Of a stretch of DNA of 64,000 nucleotides, positions 16,342-27,260 are shown one piece after another. How positions within the stretch are numbered: position 1 is the first letter of the stretch; every line of letters begins with the position of its first letter. Under the pieces are notes generated by a model. The model ran no database searches, was not told the origin of the DNA, and saw only the letters and a list, made by a program, of their open reading frames with translations. A program made the position numbers and the translations under genes. The stretch covers positions 124,001 through 188,000 of the forward strand of contig UCII01000004.1 of assembly GCA_900472485.1 (NCBI GenBank), in the 5' to 3' direction. The DNA is from Hyphomicrobiales bacterium (GTDB lineage Bacteria > Pseudomonadota > Alphaproteobacteria > Rhizobiales > Rhizobiaceae).

Positions 16342-17040
16342 TCAGAGGCCGAGAGCGGCGCGCAGTTCAGCCTTGGCGCCTTCGTACTCGGTCTTGTAGT
16401 CATCATGCGTCATGATGGTTTCGGCAATGACGGTGCCTGCGATGCGGCCTGCCTCGATATCGGAAGCATAATGAATGCCGCCGACGATGCGGTTATGGCC
16501 GTATTCCCAGGCGCGGGCCATGATGACGGCACGCTTTTCCGGCACCATGTTCGCAAGTACGATACCCATCAGCGTGCCGACCGTGGTGTGGCCGGACGGA
16601 TAGGAGCCGGACTTGGAGAGCGGTACGATCGGCTTGACGAGATCGCTGTAGAGATGCGGGCGCGGGCGCTTCCAGACATCCTTGGCCGGATCGACGACGG
16701 CGCCTTCGGTCTCGACGACGCGATCGAAGAAGGCCGAGAACTTCGGCAGGTTTTCCTTGGTGAATTTCGGATTGTCGATGACGTCTGAGAAGCGCCAGAC
16801 GTTCTCTTCGGCGTCCGCCACGGCGCGAGCCGCCATTTCTGGCGTGCGGGTCACCTGGATCGTCAGGATTTCGCCGAGTTCCGCCTTCATCTGCGCGGAA
16901 TCATTGGCGGGCGGCGGCGGCAGCAGATCGAGGAGGTTGATCTCCTTGGCATCAGCGAAAGGCTTGGCATCCTCGGCGAAAACCGGCGAGGCCAGGCCGA
17001 CAACGAGCAACAGGCTTAAAGCTTTGGCAAAAGTACGCAT
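16342..17040 (-). CDS. Class A non-specific acid phosphatase (PAP2 superfamily), periplasmic
   Basis: The 232-residue protein has a signal peptide (AKALSLLLVVGLASPVFA, cleavage before EDAK) and all three acid phosphatase motifs: KDVWKRPRP, GSYPSGHTT, and GHNRIVGGIHYASD. It should release phosphate from a wide range of monoesters in the periplasm. The NDSAQMKAEL and DAEENVWRFSDVI segments fit the PhoN/PhoC group. It is a single gene between psd and the ABC exporter, with its own terminator. No Pho box could be confirmed upstream. Confidence 0.92.
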   Translation of the reverse strand: MRTFAKALSLLLVVGLASPVFAEDAKPFADAKEINLLDLLPPPPANDSAQMKAELGEILTIQVTRTPEMAARAVADAEENVWRFSDVIDNPKFTKENLPKFSAFFDRVVETEGAVVDPAKDVWKRPRPHLYSDLVKPIVPLSKSGSYPSGHTTVGTLMGIVLANMVPEKRAVIMARAWEYGHNRIVGGIHYASDIEAGRIAGTVIAETIMTHDDYKTEYEGAKAELRAALGL

Positions 17041-17174
17041 TTGGGGGCTCCGTTGAAAAAGACCCTCGTACCTAGCAAGCTGTCATCTCAGTCTCGTGAC
17101 AACAATCGGTGCATAATCACTGCGTCCCCCTGCTTGCCATCGGGGCGCAGAATGCAACGTCTCTGCGGGCATTC

Positions 17175-19061
17175 TCACTTTGCCGGTGCCAGCCGGTCGA
17201 TAACGCCCAGATCGTCGCTCTCACGCACTTGCTTCAGATGCTCCTCGGCCTGCGTCGCCTCGCGCTGGCGGTTCCACATGGAGGCGTAGAGGCCGTTTCG
17301 CGCCAGAAGATCGGCATGTGTGCCACGCTCGGCGATGACGCCGCTTTTCAGCACGATGATCTCATCCGCGCCGATGACGGTCGACAGCCGATGCGCGATG
17401 ACGAGCGTCGTGCGGTTCTTGGAGACGACGTCGAGGGCGGCCTGTATTTCGCGCTCGGTCGTCGTATCGAGCGCCGAGGTCGCCTCGTCGAGGATCAGAA
17501 CCGGCGGCGATTTGAGAACGGTGCGCGCGATCGCCACGCGCTGTTTCTCGCCGCCGGACAATTTAAGGCCGCGTTCGCCGACCTTGGTCTCGAAACCTTC
17601 GGGCAGCTGACGGATGAAATCGCCGATCTGGGCGATCTCCGCTGCTCCAGTCACTTCCGTTTCGCTCGCGCCCGGCCGGCCATAGCGGATGTTGTAGGCG
17701 ATGGTGTCGTTGAAGAGCACGGTATCCTGCGGCACCATACCGATGACCTTGCGCAGGCTTTTCTGCGTGACGGTTCGCAAATCCTGGCCGTCAATGGTGA
17801 TCGTGCCGCTCTGCACATCATAGAAACGATAGAGCAGGCGCGACAGCGTCGATTTCCCGGCGCCCGAAGGCCCGACGACGGCGACCGTCTTGCCGGCCGG
17901 CACCTCGAAGGAGATGCCCTTCAGGATGGGTCGCGCCGGATCATAGGCGAAATGCACGTCCTTGAACGCGATCGCGCCATTGCCGATGACGAGCTCCTTG
18001 GCATCAGGCGCATCGACCACTTCAGGCTGGACTTCGAGCAGGTCGAACATTTCCTCGATATCGGTCAGGCCCTGGCGTATTTCGCGATAGACGAAGCCGA
18101 TGAAGTTGAGCGGCACGGAGAGCTGCAGCAGCATGGCGTTGATGAAGACGAAATCGCCAACCGTGTGTTGGCCGTTGAGGACCGACCAGCCGGACATGAC
18201 CATCATCACTGTCGTGCCGAGGCCAAAGATCAAACCTTGGCCGAAGTTCAGCCAGCCAAGTGACGTCCAGACGCTGGTGGCTGCCTTTTCATATCGCTCC
18301 ATCGATTGATCGAAGCGTCTGGCTTCCATCTCCTCGTTGCCGAAATATTTGACCGTCTCGAAGTTCAGCAGCGAATCGATCGCTTTGGTGTTGGCATCGG
18401 TGTCGCTGTTGTTCATCGTCCGGCGGATGGAGATGCGCCAGTCGCTCGCCTTGACGGTGAACCAGATGTAGAGCCAGACCGTGACAGCCGTGACCGCGAG
18501 ATAGGAAAAGCCATAGCCGCGCCAGAAGATGATGGCGGTCAGCAGGAATTCGATGAAGGTCGGAAAGGTGTTGAGGATCGTGAAGCGGACAATCGTCTCG
18601 ATGCCCTTCGTGCCGCGCTCGATGATGCGCGAGAGGCCGCCTGTCTTGCGCTCCAGATGGAAACGCAGCGAGAGCTCGTGCATGTGCACGAAGGTCCTGT
18701 AGGCGAGCTGGCGCACCGCATATTGGCCGACGCTTGCAAACAGGGCATCGCGCAGCTGGTTGAGGCCGAGCTGGATCAGGCGTGTCGCGTTCGTGGCGAT
18801 GATCAAGGCGATAGCGCCGACGAGGAACGCAGGCAGTATGCCTTGCATGTCGAGCTTGCCGTTCAGCGCATCGACGGACCATTTGAAGAAGTAGGGGACC
18901 AGCAGCAGGAAGAATTTCGAGACCAGCAGGAAAACGGTCGCCCAGACCACCCGCATCTTCAGATCCATGCGCCCGCTCGGCCACATATAGGGCCAGAGAT
19001 TGACGATGGTGTTCAATGGATTGCTGGAATCCGCCGATATGGTTTTCTTCTGGCCTGCCAT
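17175..19061 (-). CDS. Atm1/HMT1-type ABC exporter (fused permease and ATPase)
   Basis: This 628-residue half-transporter has an N-terminal domain of six membrane helices (about residues 35-330) followed by an ATPase domain. The ATPase has Walker A (GPSGAGKST), signature (LSGGEKQR), Walker B (VLILDEATSALD) and H-loop (VIAHRLST). The start PLNTIVNLWPYMWPSGR and the TKAIDSLLNFETVKYFGNE segment are diagnostic of the Atm1/ABCB7 group, which exports glutathione-linked sulfur or metal compounds. It would act as a homodimer. The gene is alone, with about 130 bases before the acid phosphatase gene and 205 bases after the LysM gene. Confidence 0.92.
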   Translation of the reverse strand: MAGQKKTISADSSNPLNTIVNLWPYMWPSGRMDLKMRVVWATVFLLVSKFFLLLVPYFFKWSVDALNGKLDMQGILPAFLVGAIALIIATNATRLIQLGLNQLRDALFASVGQYAVRQLAYRTFVHMHELSLRFHLERKTGGLSRIIERGTKGIETIVRFTILNTFPTFIEFLLTAIIFWRGYGFSYLAVTAVTVWLYIWFTVKASDWRISIRRTMNNSDTDANTKAIDSLLNFETVKYFGNEEMEARRFDQSMERYEKAATSVWTSLGWLNFGQGLIFGLGTTVMMVMSGWSVLNGQHTVGDFVFINAMLLQLSVPLNFIGFVYREIRQGLTDIEEMFDLLEVQPEVVDAPDAKELVIGNGAIAFKDVHFAYDPARPILKGISFEVPAGKTVAVVGPSGAGKSTLSRLLYRFYDVQSGTITIDGQDLRTVTQKSLRKVIGMVPQDTVLFNDTIAYNIRYGRPGASETEVTGAAEIAQIGDFIRQLPEGFETKVGERGLKLSGGEKQRVAIARTVLKSPPVLILDEATSALDTTTEREIQAALDVVSKNRTTLVIAHRLSTVIGADEIIVLKSGVIAERGTHADLLARNGLYASMWNRQREATQAEEHLKQVRESDDLGVIDRLAPAK

Positions 19062-19266
19062 GTCCGTCTCCGGCGAATGATTGGGCAGCCGGGCGTGACA
19101 GTCTTTGCACAGCCGACTGGCAAGCCTTCATAGCCAAGACATGGCCATTACGCGAAGGCTATGGGGGTCGGGCGACGCTTATACTATTTTCATACCGTAT
19201 AAAAGCAGCGGCCAGTCGCTGATGAGCCTGGCCGCGGCCAATGTTCACGATGGACGGTCGTTGCCG

Positions 19267-21333
19267 CTAGAGATGCTCACCCGAAAGCCGCTTGCGATGA
19301 AGCTCCTCGGCATTCGGCAATGCGTCCTTTGGCAGGCCGAAGACCTGTCCCGGCAGGATCCGGTCCGGATTGTTGATCTGGTCCTCGTTGGCCAGATAGA
19401 TGGTTGTATAGCGCACACCCGCACCGTAGATGCGGCGCGAGATCTGCCACAGCGTATCGCCGCGACGGATGATGACGGCATTGGTGTCCTGCGACAGCGG
19501 TGCCTGCTCGATCGTCTTCGGGCCGCTATCGTTGGATGAGACCTCTGTGTTCGGCTGTGCCGGTGCCGTCTGAACAGGCTCCGTGATAACAGCGATCATC
19601 TGTTCGAGCCCAGGCAGCGCCGCGCCGACCGATTTCGGATCTTTCGGCAAAGCCACCAAGGTGGCAAGCGCCCTGGAGGCCGCGCTTGAAGCGTCGGCCG
19701 CAGCCTTTTTCAGCATAGCACTGGCGCTGATGGTCGGCCGGAATTCCGACAGCGACTTGAGCGCTATTTCCGTGCCGGAGCGGGCGGCTGCGAGCTGTTC
19801 TGCATTCGGCTGCTTGCCGTCGGTAAAGAGGCCCTTGAGCAGCGCAAAAGCTTTGCCAGCGCCTTCCTTGAGCTTGGTAAGCTCGCCCTCGTCGAGCGGT
19901 ACCATGTTTGCCATGGTCGCCTGCGCCTGACCATTGGCGGCGGGTGTCTGCGCCGCGACCGTCACCTGATTGCCTTCGGGGCGCGTGAAGTTGACGCTGG
20001 TCCGCACCACCACTTTGCCGGCTACATCGAGCACGTCGACGCGGATTTTGTGATCGCCGACAGCAAGAGGCATGGGTCCGTCTACGACGAAGTGACCGTC
20101 TGCACCCGCGACGTTCTCACCGATCAGCTTGTCGTCGGCATAGGCACGGACTTTTGCATTCGGCTTCGTGGTGCCGGCAACGAAGATATGGTTGTTTTCG
20201 ATCTCCACCGCGTTGACCATGACGTCTTGATCCGCCTCCACCTTCGCTGCGGGCGGTGTTGCCGCGCCTGCCGCAGGATTGGCGGATGCGATCGCCGTAC
20301 CATCCTGTTGCGGCTTGGCATCTGCCGTGGCTGCTGGCTTATCCGTCGCTTTGGCCTGTGCGTCGGCTGCCGACGCGTCCTGTTCGCCGGCGGTCACGCG
20401 GCCCTGCTTGGCGGAAGGCGCGGTGATGATGCGGCTTGCAGCGCCTGGCTTCGACACCATCGCAAGGACCTGGGTGGAATTGTCCTTCGGCACGGAGACG
20501 GTGGCGACTTCCTCGGAATTGACGGCCTTGCCGTCCTTGCCGGTGGCGCGCAGTACCAGTTCGTGGTCTCCAGGTGGCAGCGGATTGTCGAGTACGGCGG
20601 CAAAGTCGCCGCTCGGGCCGACATTGATCGTCGTGACGACCTTTTCGCCGTCGACGATTTCCAGCTTGGCATTTGGCTCGGCCGAACCGGCGATAACCGT
20701 CGAGCCATCCGGCTCGACGCGCAACACGTCGAATGACGGTACGCGAGGATTGGCAGCCGCGTCGGTCTCGGGCGCCTGTTTGCCTGTCAACGCTGCGAAA
20801 GCCTTGTCGATCGCCACACTGGCTTCGGCGGGGTTTTCCGGAAGAGATTGGATGATGGCGAGCGCCTTGCCTGCACCGTCCTGCGCTTTCTTAACGAGTT
20901 CCGTCGTCGTTGCGTCGATCCCTTCGGGGAGCGCGAAGCCGACGATCGATTGCAGGGCGTTGGTTGCCTTCGTCTTTGCGGCCGTGAAGGTATCCTGGGA
21001 CGGTACGTTGCCATCCTTGAACAGCGCCTTGAGATCGGCAAGCGAGGTGGTCGCCGCACCCGTAAGCTCGGTCAGCTTCTTGGTGAGGTCTGCGGTGTTG
21101 ACGGCGGTCGATACGGCATTCTGCGTGGCCTTGGTCGCGTTCTCGGCGGTCTCGCCGGCCTTCTGTGTGTTTTGGTCGATCGTATTCTTCACCGCGTCGC
21201 CGGCTTGATTGACCACATTGCCGATCGGGGTCTTGTCGCCGTTGATGCGTGGCATCACGAAAAAGACCATCAACAAGGTCGCCACTGCCAATACCAACAG
21301 AGCCAGCCAACCGGCACGGTTCTTCATCATCAT
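19267..21333 (-). CDS. Membrane-anchored LysM protein with Ig-like modules
   Basis: This 688-residue protein has one N-terminal membrane helix (WLALLVLAVATLLMVFFV) and a long Ala/Thr/Lys-rich periplasmic part. Two bacterial Ig-like modules are present, one starting near VLRVEPDGSTVIAGSAEPNA and the other near NAVEIENNHIFVAGTTKPNA. A C-terminal LysM domain (IIRRGDTLWQISRRIYG to ILPGQVFGLPKD) binds peptidoglycan glycans. Three near-adjacent ATGs follow GGAGATGA; the first is used. A role in tethering the envelope to the cell wall is inferred. No catalytic domain is visible. It is divergent from the LOG gene. Confidence 0.85.
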   Translation of the reverse strand: MMMKNRAGWLALLVLAVATLLMVFFVMPRINGDKTPIGNVVNQAGDAVKNTIDQNTQKAGETAENATKATQNAVSTAVNTADLTKKLTELTGAATTSLADLKALFKDGNVPSQDTFTAAKTKATNALQSIVGFALPEGIDATTTELVKKAQDGAGKALAIIQSLPENPAEASVAIDKAFAALTGKQAPETDAAANPRVPSFDVLRVEPDGSTVIAGSAEPNAKLEIVDGEKVVTTINVGPSGDFAAVLDNPLPPGDHELVLRATGKDGKAVNSEEVATVSVPKDNSTQVLAMVSKPGAASRIITAPSAKQGRVTAGEQDASAADAQAKATDKPAATADAKPQQDGTAIASANPAAGAATPPAAKVEADQDVMVNAVEIENNHIFVAGTTKPNAKVRAYADDKLIGENVAGADGHFVVDGPMPLAVGDHKIRVDVLDVAGKVVVRTSVNFTRPEGNQVTVAAQTPAANGQAQATMANMVPLDEGELTKLKEGAGKAFALLKGLFTDGKQPNAEQLAAARSGTEIALKSLSEFRPTISASAMLKKAAADASSAASRALATLVALPKDPKSVGAALPGLEQMIAVITEPVQTAPAQPNTEVSSNDSGPKTIEQAPLSQDTNAVIIRRGDTLWQISRRIYGAGVRYTTIYLANEDQINNPDRILPGQVFGLPKDALPNAEELHRKRLSGEHL

Positions 21334-21485
21334 TCATCTCCACGCGGCGAAGTCGTCGCAACTCCTGAAATTGCTAGCGATTTCGCCTGCTTTTACAAGC
21401 TTTCTCAGCCATTTTCGCATGTCCCGACACAAGTTTTCCTTTGAAAAATCTTGACTGAGCATCTGCAGCATAGTTGTTTGCATTC

Positions 21486-22109
21486 ATGACCGACGATTCC
21501 ATGCCAATTCGAACCATTTGCGTCTATTGCGGCTCGCGGCCGGGGCGCGATCCCTCCCACATGGCTGCCGGCCGCGAACTGGGCAAAAGCATTGCCGAAA
21601 ACGGCCTGCGTTTGATCTATGGCGGCGGAACGAAGGGCATCATGGGCGCTGTCGCGAGCGGCGTGCTGTCACACGGCGGTCAGGTCACCGGCATCATTCC
21701 GGAATTTCTGGTCGATATGGAAGCGACGCGCCATTCGCTCGGTCAACTCGACGAACTCATCATAACGCCTGATATGCATGCGCGCAAACACGGCATGTTC
21801 GAGCGCGCCGACGCCTTCGTGGCATTGCCGGGCGGCATCGGCACCTTGGAAGAGATCGTCGAGATCATGACCTGGGGTCAGCTCGGCCGTCACGAAAAGC
21901 CGATGGTCTTCGCCAATATCAACGGTTTCTGGGACCCGATGATGGAACTCATCCGCCATATGACGGAAGAGGGCTTCGTCCATACCGCCCACCGCGTCCA
22001 GCCATTGGTTATCGACAAGATCGCCGATATTATCCCGGCCATCCGCAAACACGCCGCCGAGACGCATGGCGACCGGGGCGGCGAAGAGGCCGTGATTTCC
22101 AAGCTTTGA
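21486..22109 (+). CDS. LOG family protein (TIGR00730), cytokinin nucleotide phosphoribohydrolase-like
   Basis: The protein has the nucleotide-fold start IRTICVYCGSRPG, the IYGGGTKGIMG segment, and the LOG signature PGGIGTLEEI with the downstream conserved Thr-Trp pair. In plants and some bacteria such proteins release free cytokinin bases from their nucleotides; others act on AMP. I use the ATG at 21486; a TTG four codons earlier is less likely, and another ATG at 21501 is possible. The protein has 207 residues. The neighbours (LysM and RarD) do not point to a pathway. Confidence 0.88.
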   Translation: MTDDSMPIRTICVYCGSRPGRDPSHMAAGRELGKSIAENGLRLIYGGGTKGIMGAVASGVLSHGGQVTGIIPEFLVDMEATRHSLGQLDELIITPDMHARKHGMFERADAFVALPGGIGTLEEIVEIMTWGQLGRHEKPMVFANINGFWDPMMELIRHMTEEGFVHTAHRVQPLVIDKIADIIPAIRKHAAETHGDRGGEEAVISKL

Positions 22110-22137
22110 TTGGGGATCTGCTAACCAGGCCCGCTGG

Positions 22138-23049
22138 TTAGCCTCCTCTGCTCTGACGCAGCATCGACCAGCTGTAGAGCACGAGACCGGCCCAGATCAG
22201 CGAAAATGCAACGAGCTGCGTCGTGCCGAAGGGTTCCTTGAACAGAAAGACGGCGATCAGGAAGACCATGGTCGGCACGATATACTGCATAATGCCGATG
22301 GTCGACATTCTCAGAAGCTTCGCGCCATTGGCGAAGATCATCAGCGGAAGCGCCGTCACGAGTCCGCAGCCGAGCAGAAGCGCAGTATCCGAAATGCCGG
22401 TCTGGTAAAAGTGGCCTTCCCCGCGCGCTTCCAGATAGAGGATGTAAAATGCTGCCGGGATGCAGAGCAGCAGCACCTCGATGAAGAAGCCCTGATTGGC
22501 TCCCACAGGCAGGGTCTTGCGGAAAAAGGCATAGAAGCCCCAGGAGAAGGTCAGTGACAACGCGACCCAGGGCAGGGTGCCGGCTTTCACCGTCAGGATG
22601 ATGACGGCGGCGGCTGCAAGGCAGATCGCGACGATCTGCGTCGGCGCAAGCTTTTCCTTGAGCAGGATGGCGCCGAGCGCAATGCTGAATAGCGGATTGA
22701 TGAAGTAGCCGAGGGCAGCATCGAGCGAATGGCCGGCGCCGATCGCCCAGACATAGGTTCCCCAATTGATGGTGACGAGCGCTGCCGTCAGCGATGCCAT
22801 GGCGATCGTGCGCGGATTACGAAACGCCGCCTTCACGTCACCCAGGCGACCGAGCGCCAGCAGCACGATGCCTGCGACGGGGACCGACCAGACGATGCGA
22901 TGGGCAATGACCTCGAAAGCCGGGATATGCGCCAGCGCCTTCATATAGAGCGGCAGGATGCCCCAGAAGAGATAGGCCGTCATCGCAAAGCCGAAGCCGC
23001 GGATAGCGTCGTTGTTCTTGATTTCAGGTTCGACCGCGTCGGTGGCCAT
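22138..23049 (-). CDS. rarD: RarD-type EamA family transporter
   Basis: This 303-residue protein has ten membrane helices in two EamA repeats. The start (GFGFAMTAYLFWGILPLYMKAL), the IAHRIVWSVP segment and YFINPLFSIALGAILLKEKL are typical of RarD. RarD belongs to the drug/metabolite transporter superfamily; E. coli RarD was linked to chloramphenicol sensitivity, but its natural substrate is unknown. The gene converges with the LOG gene (28 bp apart) and lies downstream of cimA with a 108-base gap. Confidence 0.9.
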   Translation of the reverse strand: MATDAVEPEIKNNDAIRGFGFAMTAYLFWGILPLYMKALAHIPAFEVIAHRIVWSVPVAGIVLLALGRLGDVKAAFRNPRTIAMASLTAALVTINWGTYVWAIGAGHSLDAALGYFINPLFSIALGAILLKEKLAPTQIVAICLAAAAVIILTVKAGTLPWVALSLTFSWGFYAFFRKTLPVGANQGFFIEVLLLCIPAAFYILYLEARGEGHFYQTGISDTALLLGCGLVTALPLMIFANGAKLLRMSTIGIMQYIVPTMVFLIAVFLFKEPFGTTQLVAFSLIWAGLVLYSWSMLRQSRGG

Positions 23050-23157
23050 GAATTTTCCCGTCTTTCACAATTATTTGAGACGGGATTACTCCAATGCATA
23101 CGGCATGGCTAATTCATTTCCTTGACGGCATCGTCAAGCTTTTTGATGGGCGGCGGA

Positions 23158-24774
23158 TCACTCCGCCGCTATTCTGCCTGCCATATGGCGGTTTTTCATC
23201 AGCTTGTAGATGACGGAATCCATCAGCGCCTGGAACGATGCATCGATGATGTTCTCGGACACGCCGACCGTCCACCAGCGTACGCCGTCGCTATCGGTAG
23301 ATTCGATCAGGACTCGGGTTATGGCCTCCGTACCGCCGTTGAGGATACGCACCTTGAAGTCCGCCAGTTCCAGGTCGTCGATCTCATGCTGGTATTTGCC
23401 GAAATTCTTGCGCAGCGCCAGGTCGAGCGCGTTGACCGGGCCATCGCCTTCGGCCACCGACATGATCGTCTCGCCATCGATGATGATCTTGACCACCGCT
23501 TCCGAGACGATTTTCACCCGGCCGTGGGAATCGAAGCGGCGTTCGACCATGACGCGGAAACCATCGATCGCGAAGAACTCCGGGATGGTGCCGAGCGTGC
23601 GCCGCGCCAGAAGCTCGAAGCTCGCGTCCGCGCCTTCGTAAGCATAGCCTGTCGCTTCACGCTCCTTGACGATCTGGATCAGCTGGTCGAGCTTGGGGTC
23701 GTCCTTGCCGACCTCGATGCCGCGCCGTTTTAGCGCATTGATGAAATTCGACTTGCCGCCCTGGTCGGAGACCATGACCTTGCGGAAGTTGCCCACGCTC
23801 TCCGGTGGCACGTGCTCATAGGTGCGCGGGTCCTTCAGCAGCGCCGAGGCGTGGATGCCGGCCTTGGTGGCAAAGGCGGATGCGCCGACATAGGGGGCCT
23901 GATGGTCCGGCGAGCGGTTCAGTAGCTCGTCGAAGGCATGCGAAAGGCCGGTTAGGCCCACGAGCCGCTCGGCGTCGATCGTCGTTTCGAAGCGTTCGCT
24001 ATAGGCCCTTTTCAGTGCCAGCGTCGGGATCAGCGTGATCAGGTTGGCATTGCCGCAGCGCTCACCGATGCCGTTCAGCGTGCCCTGGATTTGCCGAACG
24101 CCGGCCTCGACCGCGGCAAGCGAATTGGCAACGGCCTGGCCGGTGTCATTATGGGCATGGATGCCAAGACAGTGCCCGGGAACGCCGCAGGCGATGACGG
24201 CTTCGACGATGGCGCGGACTTCCGGCGGCTGCGTACCGCCATTGGTGTCGCAGAGTACGACCCAGCGCGCTCCGGCATCATAGGCCGTCTTGGCGCAGGC
24301 AAGCGCGTAGGTCGGATTGGCCTTGTAACCGTCGAAGAAATGCTCGCAATCGACGAGAGCCTCCTTGCCGGCATTGACGGCTGCCTTGACGCTTTCTGCG
24401 ATGCTTTCGAGGTTCTCCTCGTTGGTACAGCCAAGCGCCACCTTGACGTGATAGTCCCAGCTCTTGGCGACGAAACAGATCGCGTCGGACTTCGCCTGCA
24501 GCAGGCTCGCAAGGCCGGGATCATTGGAAGCGGAGATGCCGGAGCGCTTCGTCATGCCGAAGGCGACGAAGGTGGCCGATGTCGTGCGCTTCTCATCGAA
24601 GAAGGCCGTGTCGGTCGGATTGGCGCCGGGATAACCGCCTTCGATGTAGTCCAGGCCGAACTCATCCAGCATGGTGGCGATGGCAATCTTGTCCTCGACC
24701 GAGAAATCGATACCGGGCGTCTGCTGGCCGTCGCGGAGCGTCGTGTCGAAGAGATAGATTTTTTCGCGTGTCAT
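23158..24774 (-). CDS. cimA: (R)-citramalate synthase
   Basis: CimA condenses pyruvate and acetyl-CoA to citramalate, giving a threonine-independent route to 2-oxobutanoate and isoleucine. The 538-residue protein opens with the catalytic YLFDTTLRDGQQTPGIDFS block of DRE-TIM enzymes. It contains the metal site HAHNDTGQAVANSLAAV and ends with a LeuA-like allosteric domain (about residues 370-520). The GGYPGANPTD segment separates CimA from 2-isopropylmalate synthase, which has EAGFP. No leader peptide or riboswitch was recognised upstream; a palindromic repeat lies there instead. Confidence 0.92.
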   Translation of the reverse strand: MTREKIYLFDTTLRDGQQTPGIDFSVEDKIAIATMLDEFGLDYIEGGYPGANPTDTAFFDEKRTTSATFVAFGMTKRSGISASNDPGLASLLQAKSDAICFVAKSWDYHVKVALGCTNEENLESIAESVKAAVNAGKEALVDCEHFFDGYKANPTYALACAKTAYDAGARWVVLCDTNGGTQPPEVRAIVEAVIACGVPGHCLGIHAHNDTGQAVANSLAAVEAGVRQIQGTLNGIGERCGNANLITLIPTLALKRAYSERFETTIDAERLVGLTGLSHAFDELLNRSPDHQAPYVGASAFATKAGIHASALLKDPRTYEHVPPESVGNFRKVMVSDQGGKSNFINALKRRGIEVGKDDPKLDQLIQIVKEREATGYAYEGADASFELLARRTLGTIPEFFAIDGFRVMVERRFDSHGRVKIVSEAVVKIIIDGETIMSVAEGDGPVNALDLALRKNFGKYQHEIDDLELADFKVRILNGGTEAITRVLIESTDSDGVRWWTVGVSENIIDASFQALMDSVIYKLMKNRHMAGRIAAE

Positions 24775-24815
24775 ACTGTTTCCTCCGGCGAACCGGTTCT
24801 TCTTGCTCAGTCGCT

Positions 24816-24854
24816 CCCTCTCCCCGTTAACGGGGAGAGGGCTGGGGTGAGGGG
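24816..24854. repeat. Palindromic intergenic repeat (CCCTCTCCCCG family)
   Basis: A perfect 26-base palindrome occupies 24816-24841 (arms CCCTCTCCCCGTT / AACGGGGAGAGGG). It is followed by CTGGGGTGAGGGG. This is a very common extragenic repeat in rhizobia, known from general genome reading. It separates pip (ends 24865) from cimA (starts 24774) and may form a strong mRNA hairpin after pip. Confidence 0.8.
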
Positions 24855-24864
24855 CGTTCCGAGA

Positions 24865-26289
<1,425 letters not shown>

Positions 26290-26297
<8 letters not shown>

Positions 26298-26781
26298 GGC
26301 TCTTCTCCTCTGGCCAGCTTGAGGTATCGTGATCGGGATGTTGATGATTGGAGAGCTTGATCGATATCGCACGATCCGAGCTATCCTCATCGGGTTCCAT
26401 CGGCAGCGCATTGAGCGCCTGGAACCAGGACATCTTTCCCGCGGGGTTCGATTGCGCGATGGGTTGGATCGCCGCTGGCTCGTCCAGCGAGCCAAGTGTC
26501 ACATTGATGGAATCCGTGCCTGGAACGTCATAGAACAATGGCGTACCGCAAGTGCCGCAAAAGCCACGGCGCACGAGATCGGACGAATGAAACCATGAGG
26601 GTTCGCCGCGCGTCAGTTCGAAATCGACACGCTTGGCATTCCCCAGCGGCAGGGCGTAATTGCCGGAGGCCTTCTGGCACATGCGGCAATGGCAAAGATG
26701 CGGATAGCCGAGCGCACCGGCGGTGCGATAACGAACCGCGCCGCATTGGCATCCGCCGCTATATCCCGCTGCCATTGTCAT
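26290..26781 (-). CDS. GFA family zinc protein, copy 2
   Basis: The 163-residue protein starts MTMAAGYSGGCQCGAVRYR, with CHCRMC and CGTC as the further zinc ligands. The segment DLVRRGFCGTCGTPLFY is typical. The C terminus has NHQHPDHDTSSWP. It is translationally coupled on both sides: 4-base overlap with copy 3 and 8-base overlap with copy 1. The three tandem copies are clearly different in sequence, so this is an old duplication. The substrate is unknown. Confidence 0.88.
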
Positions 26782-27260
26782 TTGCTACTCTCCAGTGGCC
26801 ATGCCGCCGTATCGTGGTCGGGATGCTGATATGACACAAGTTCAAGCACGAAAGGCGCCTGCTCAGCGTCCTCTTCCGTCCGGTGTCCAGGCAGCAGATG
26901 CAGCCGATCGACGAAGCCGATCTTGGCTTCCGTGCCATATTGCACGACAGGCGGCAGTTGCGAGGGATCGTCGAACGTGCCGGCCGCGACTGCGATGCCA
27001 TCGGGCGCCTCGTAGGTCAGTGGCGTGCCGCAATCTCCGCAGAAGCCGCGCTTCACATAGTTGGACGATTGAAATGCCTTCCGCTCCCCACGTGTCCATG
27101 TAAGCTCGGTGCCGCGCACCGAAACCAGCGGCGCATAATAGGCGCCGAAGGCCTTCTGGCACATGCGGCAGTGACAGATGGAGGCGTCCTTCAGCTCACC
27201 CCGCACCCGGAAGCGAACCGCGCCGCACTGACAGCCGCCGGTGAAGGTCGAGACGGTCAT
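26778..27260 (-). CDS. GFA family zinc protein, copy 3
   Basis: This 160-residue protein has Cys10 and Cys12 (GGCQCGAVRF), Cys29, Cys31 and Cys34 (CHCRMC), and a later CGDC pair. The C-terminal signature is YQHPDHDTAAWP. Its ATG overlaps the TGA that would end the upstream DUF559 gene if that gene's frame were intact (ATGA at 27257-27260). This suggests the DUF559 gene was once the first gene of the operon. The function is unassigned. Confidence 0.88.
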   Translation of the reverse strand: MTVSTFTGGCQCGAVRFRVRGELKDASICHCRMCQKAFGAYYAPLVSVRGTELTWTRGERKAFQSSNYVKRGFCGDCGTPLTYEAPDGIAVAAGTFDDPSQLPPVVQYGTEAKIGFVDRLHLLPGHRTEEDAEQAPFVLELVSYQHPDHDTAAWPLESSK

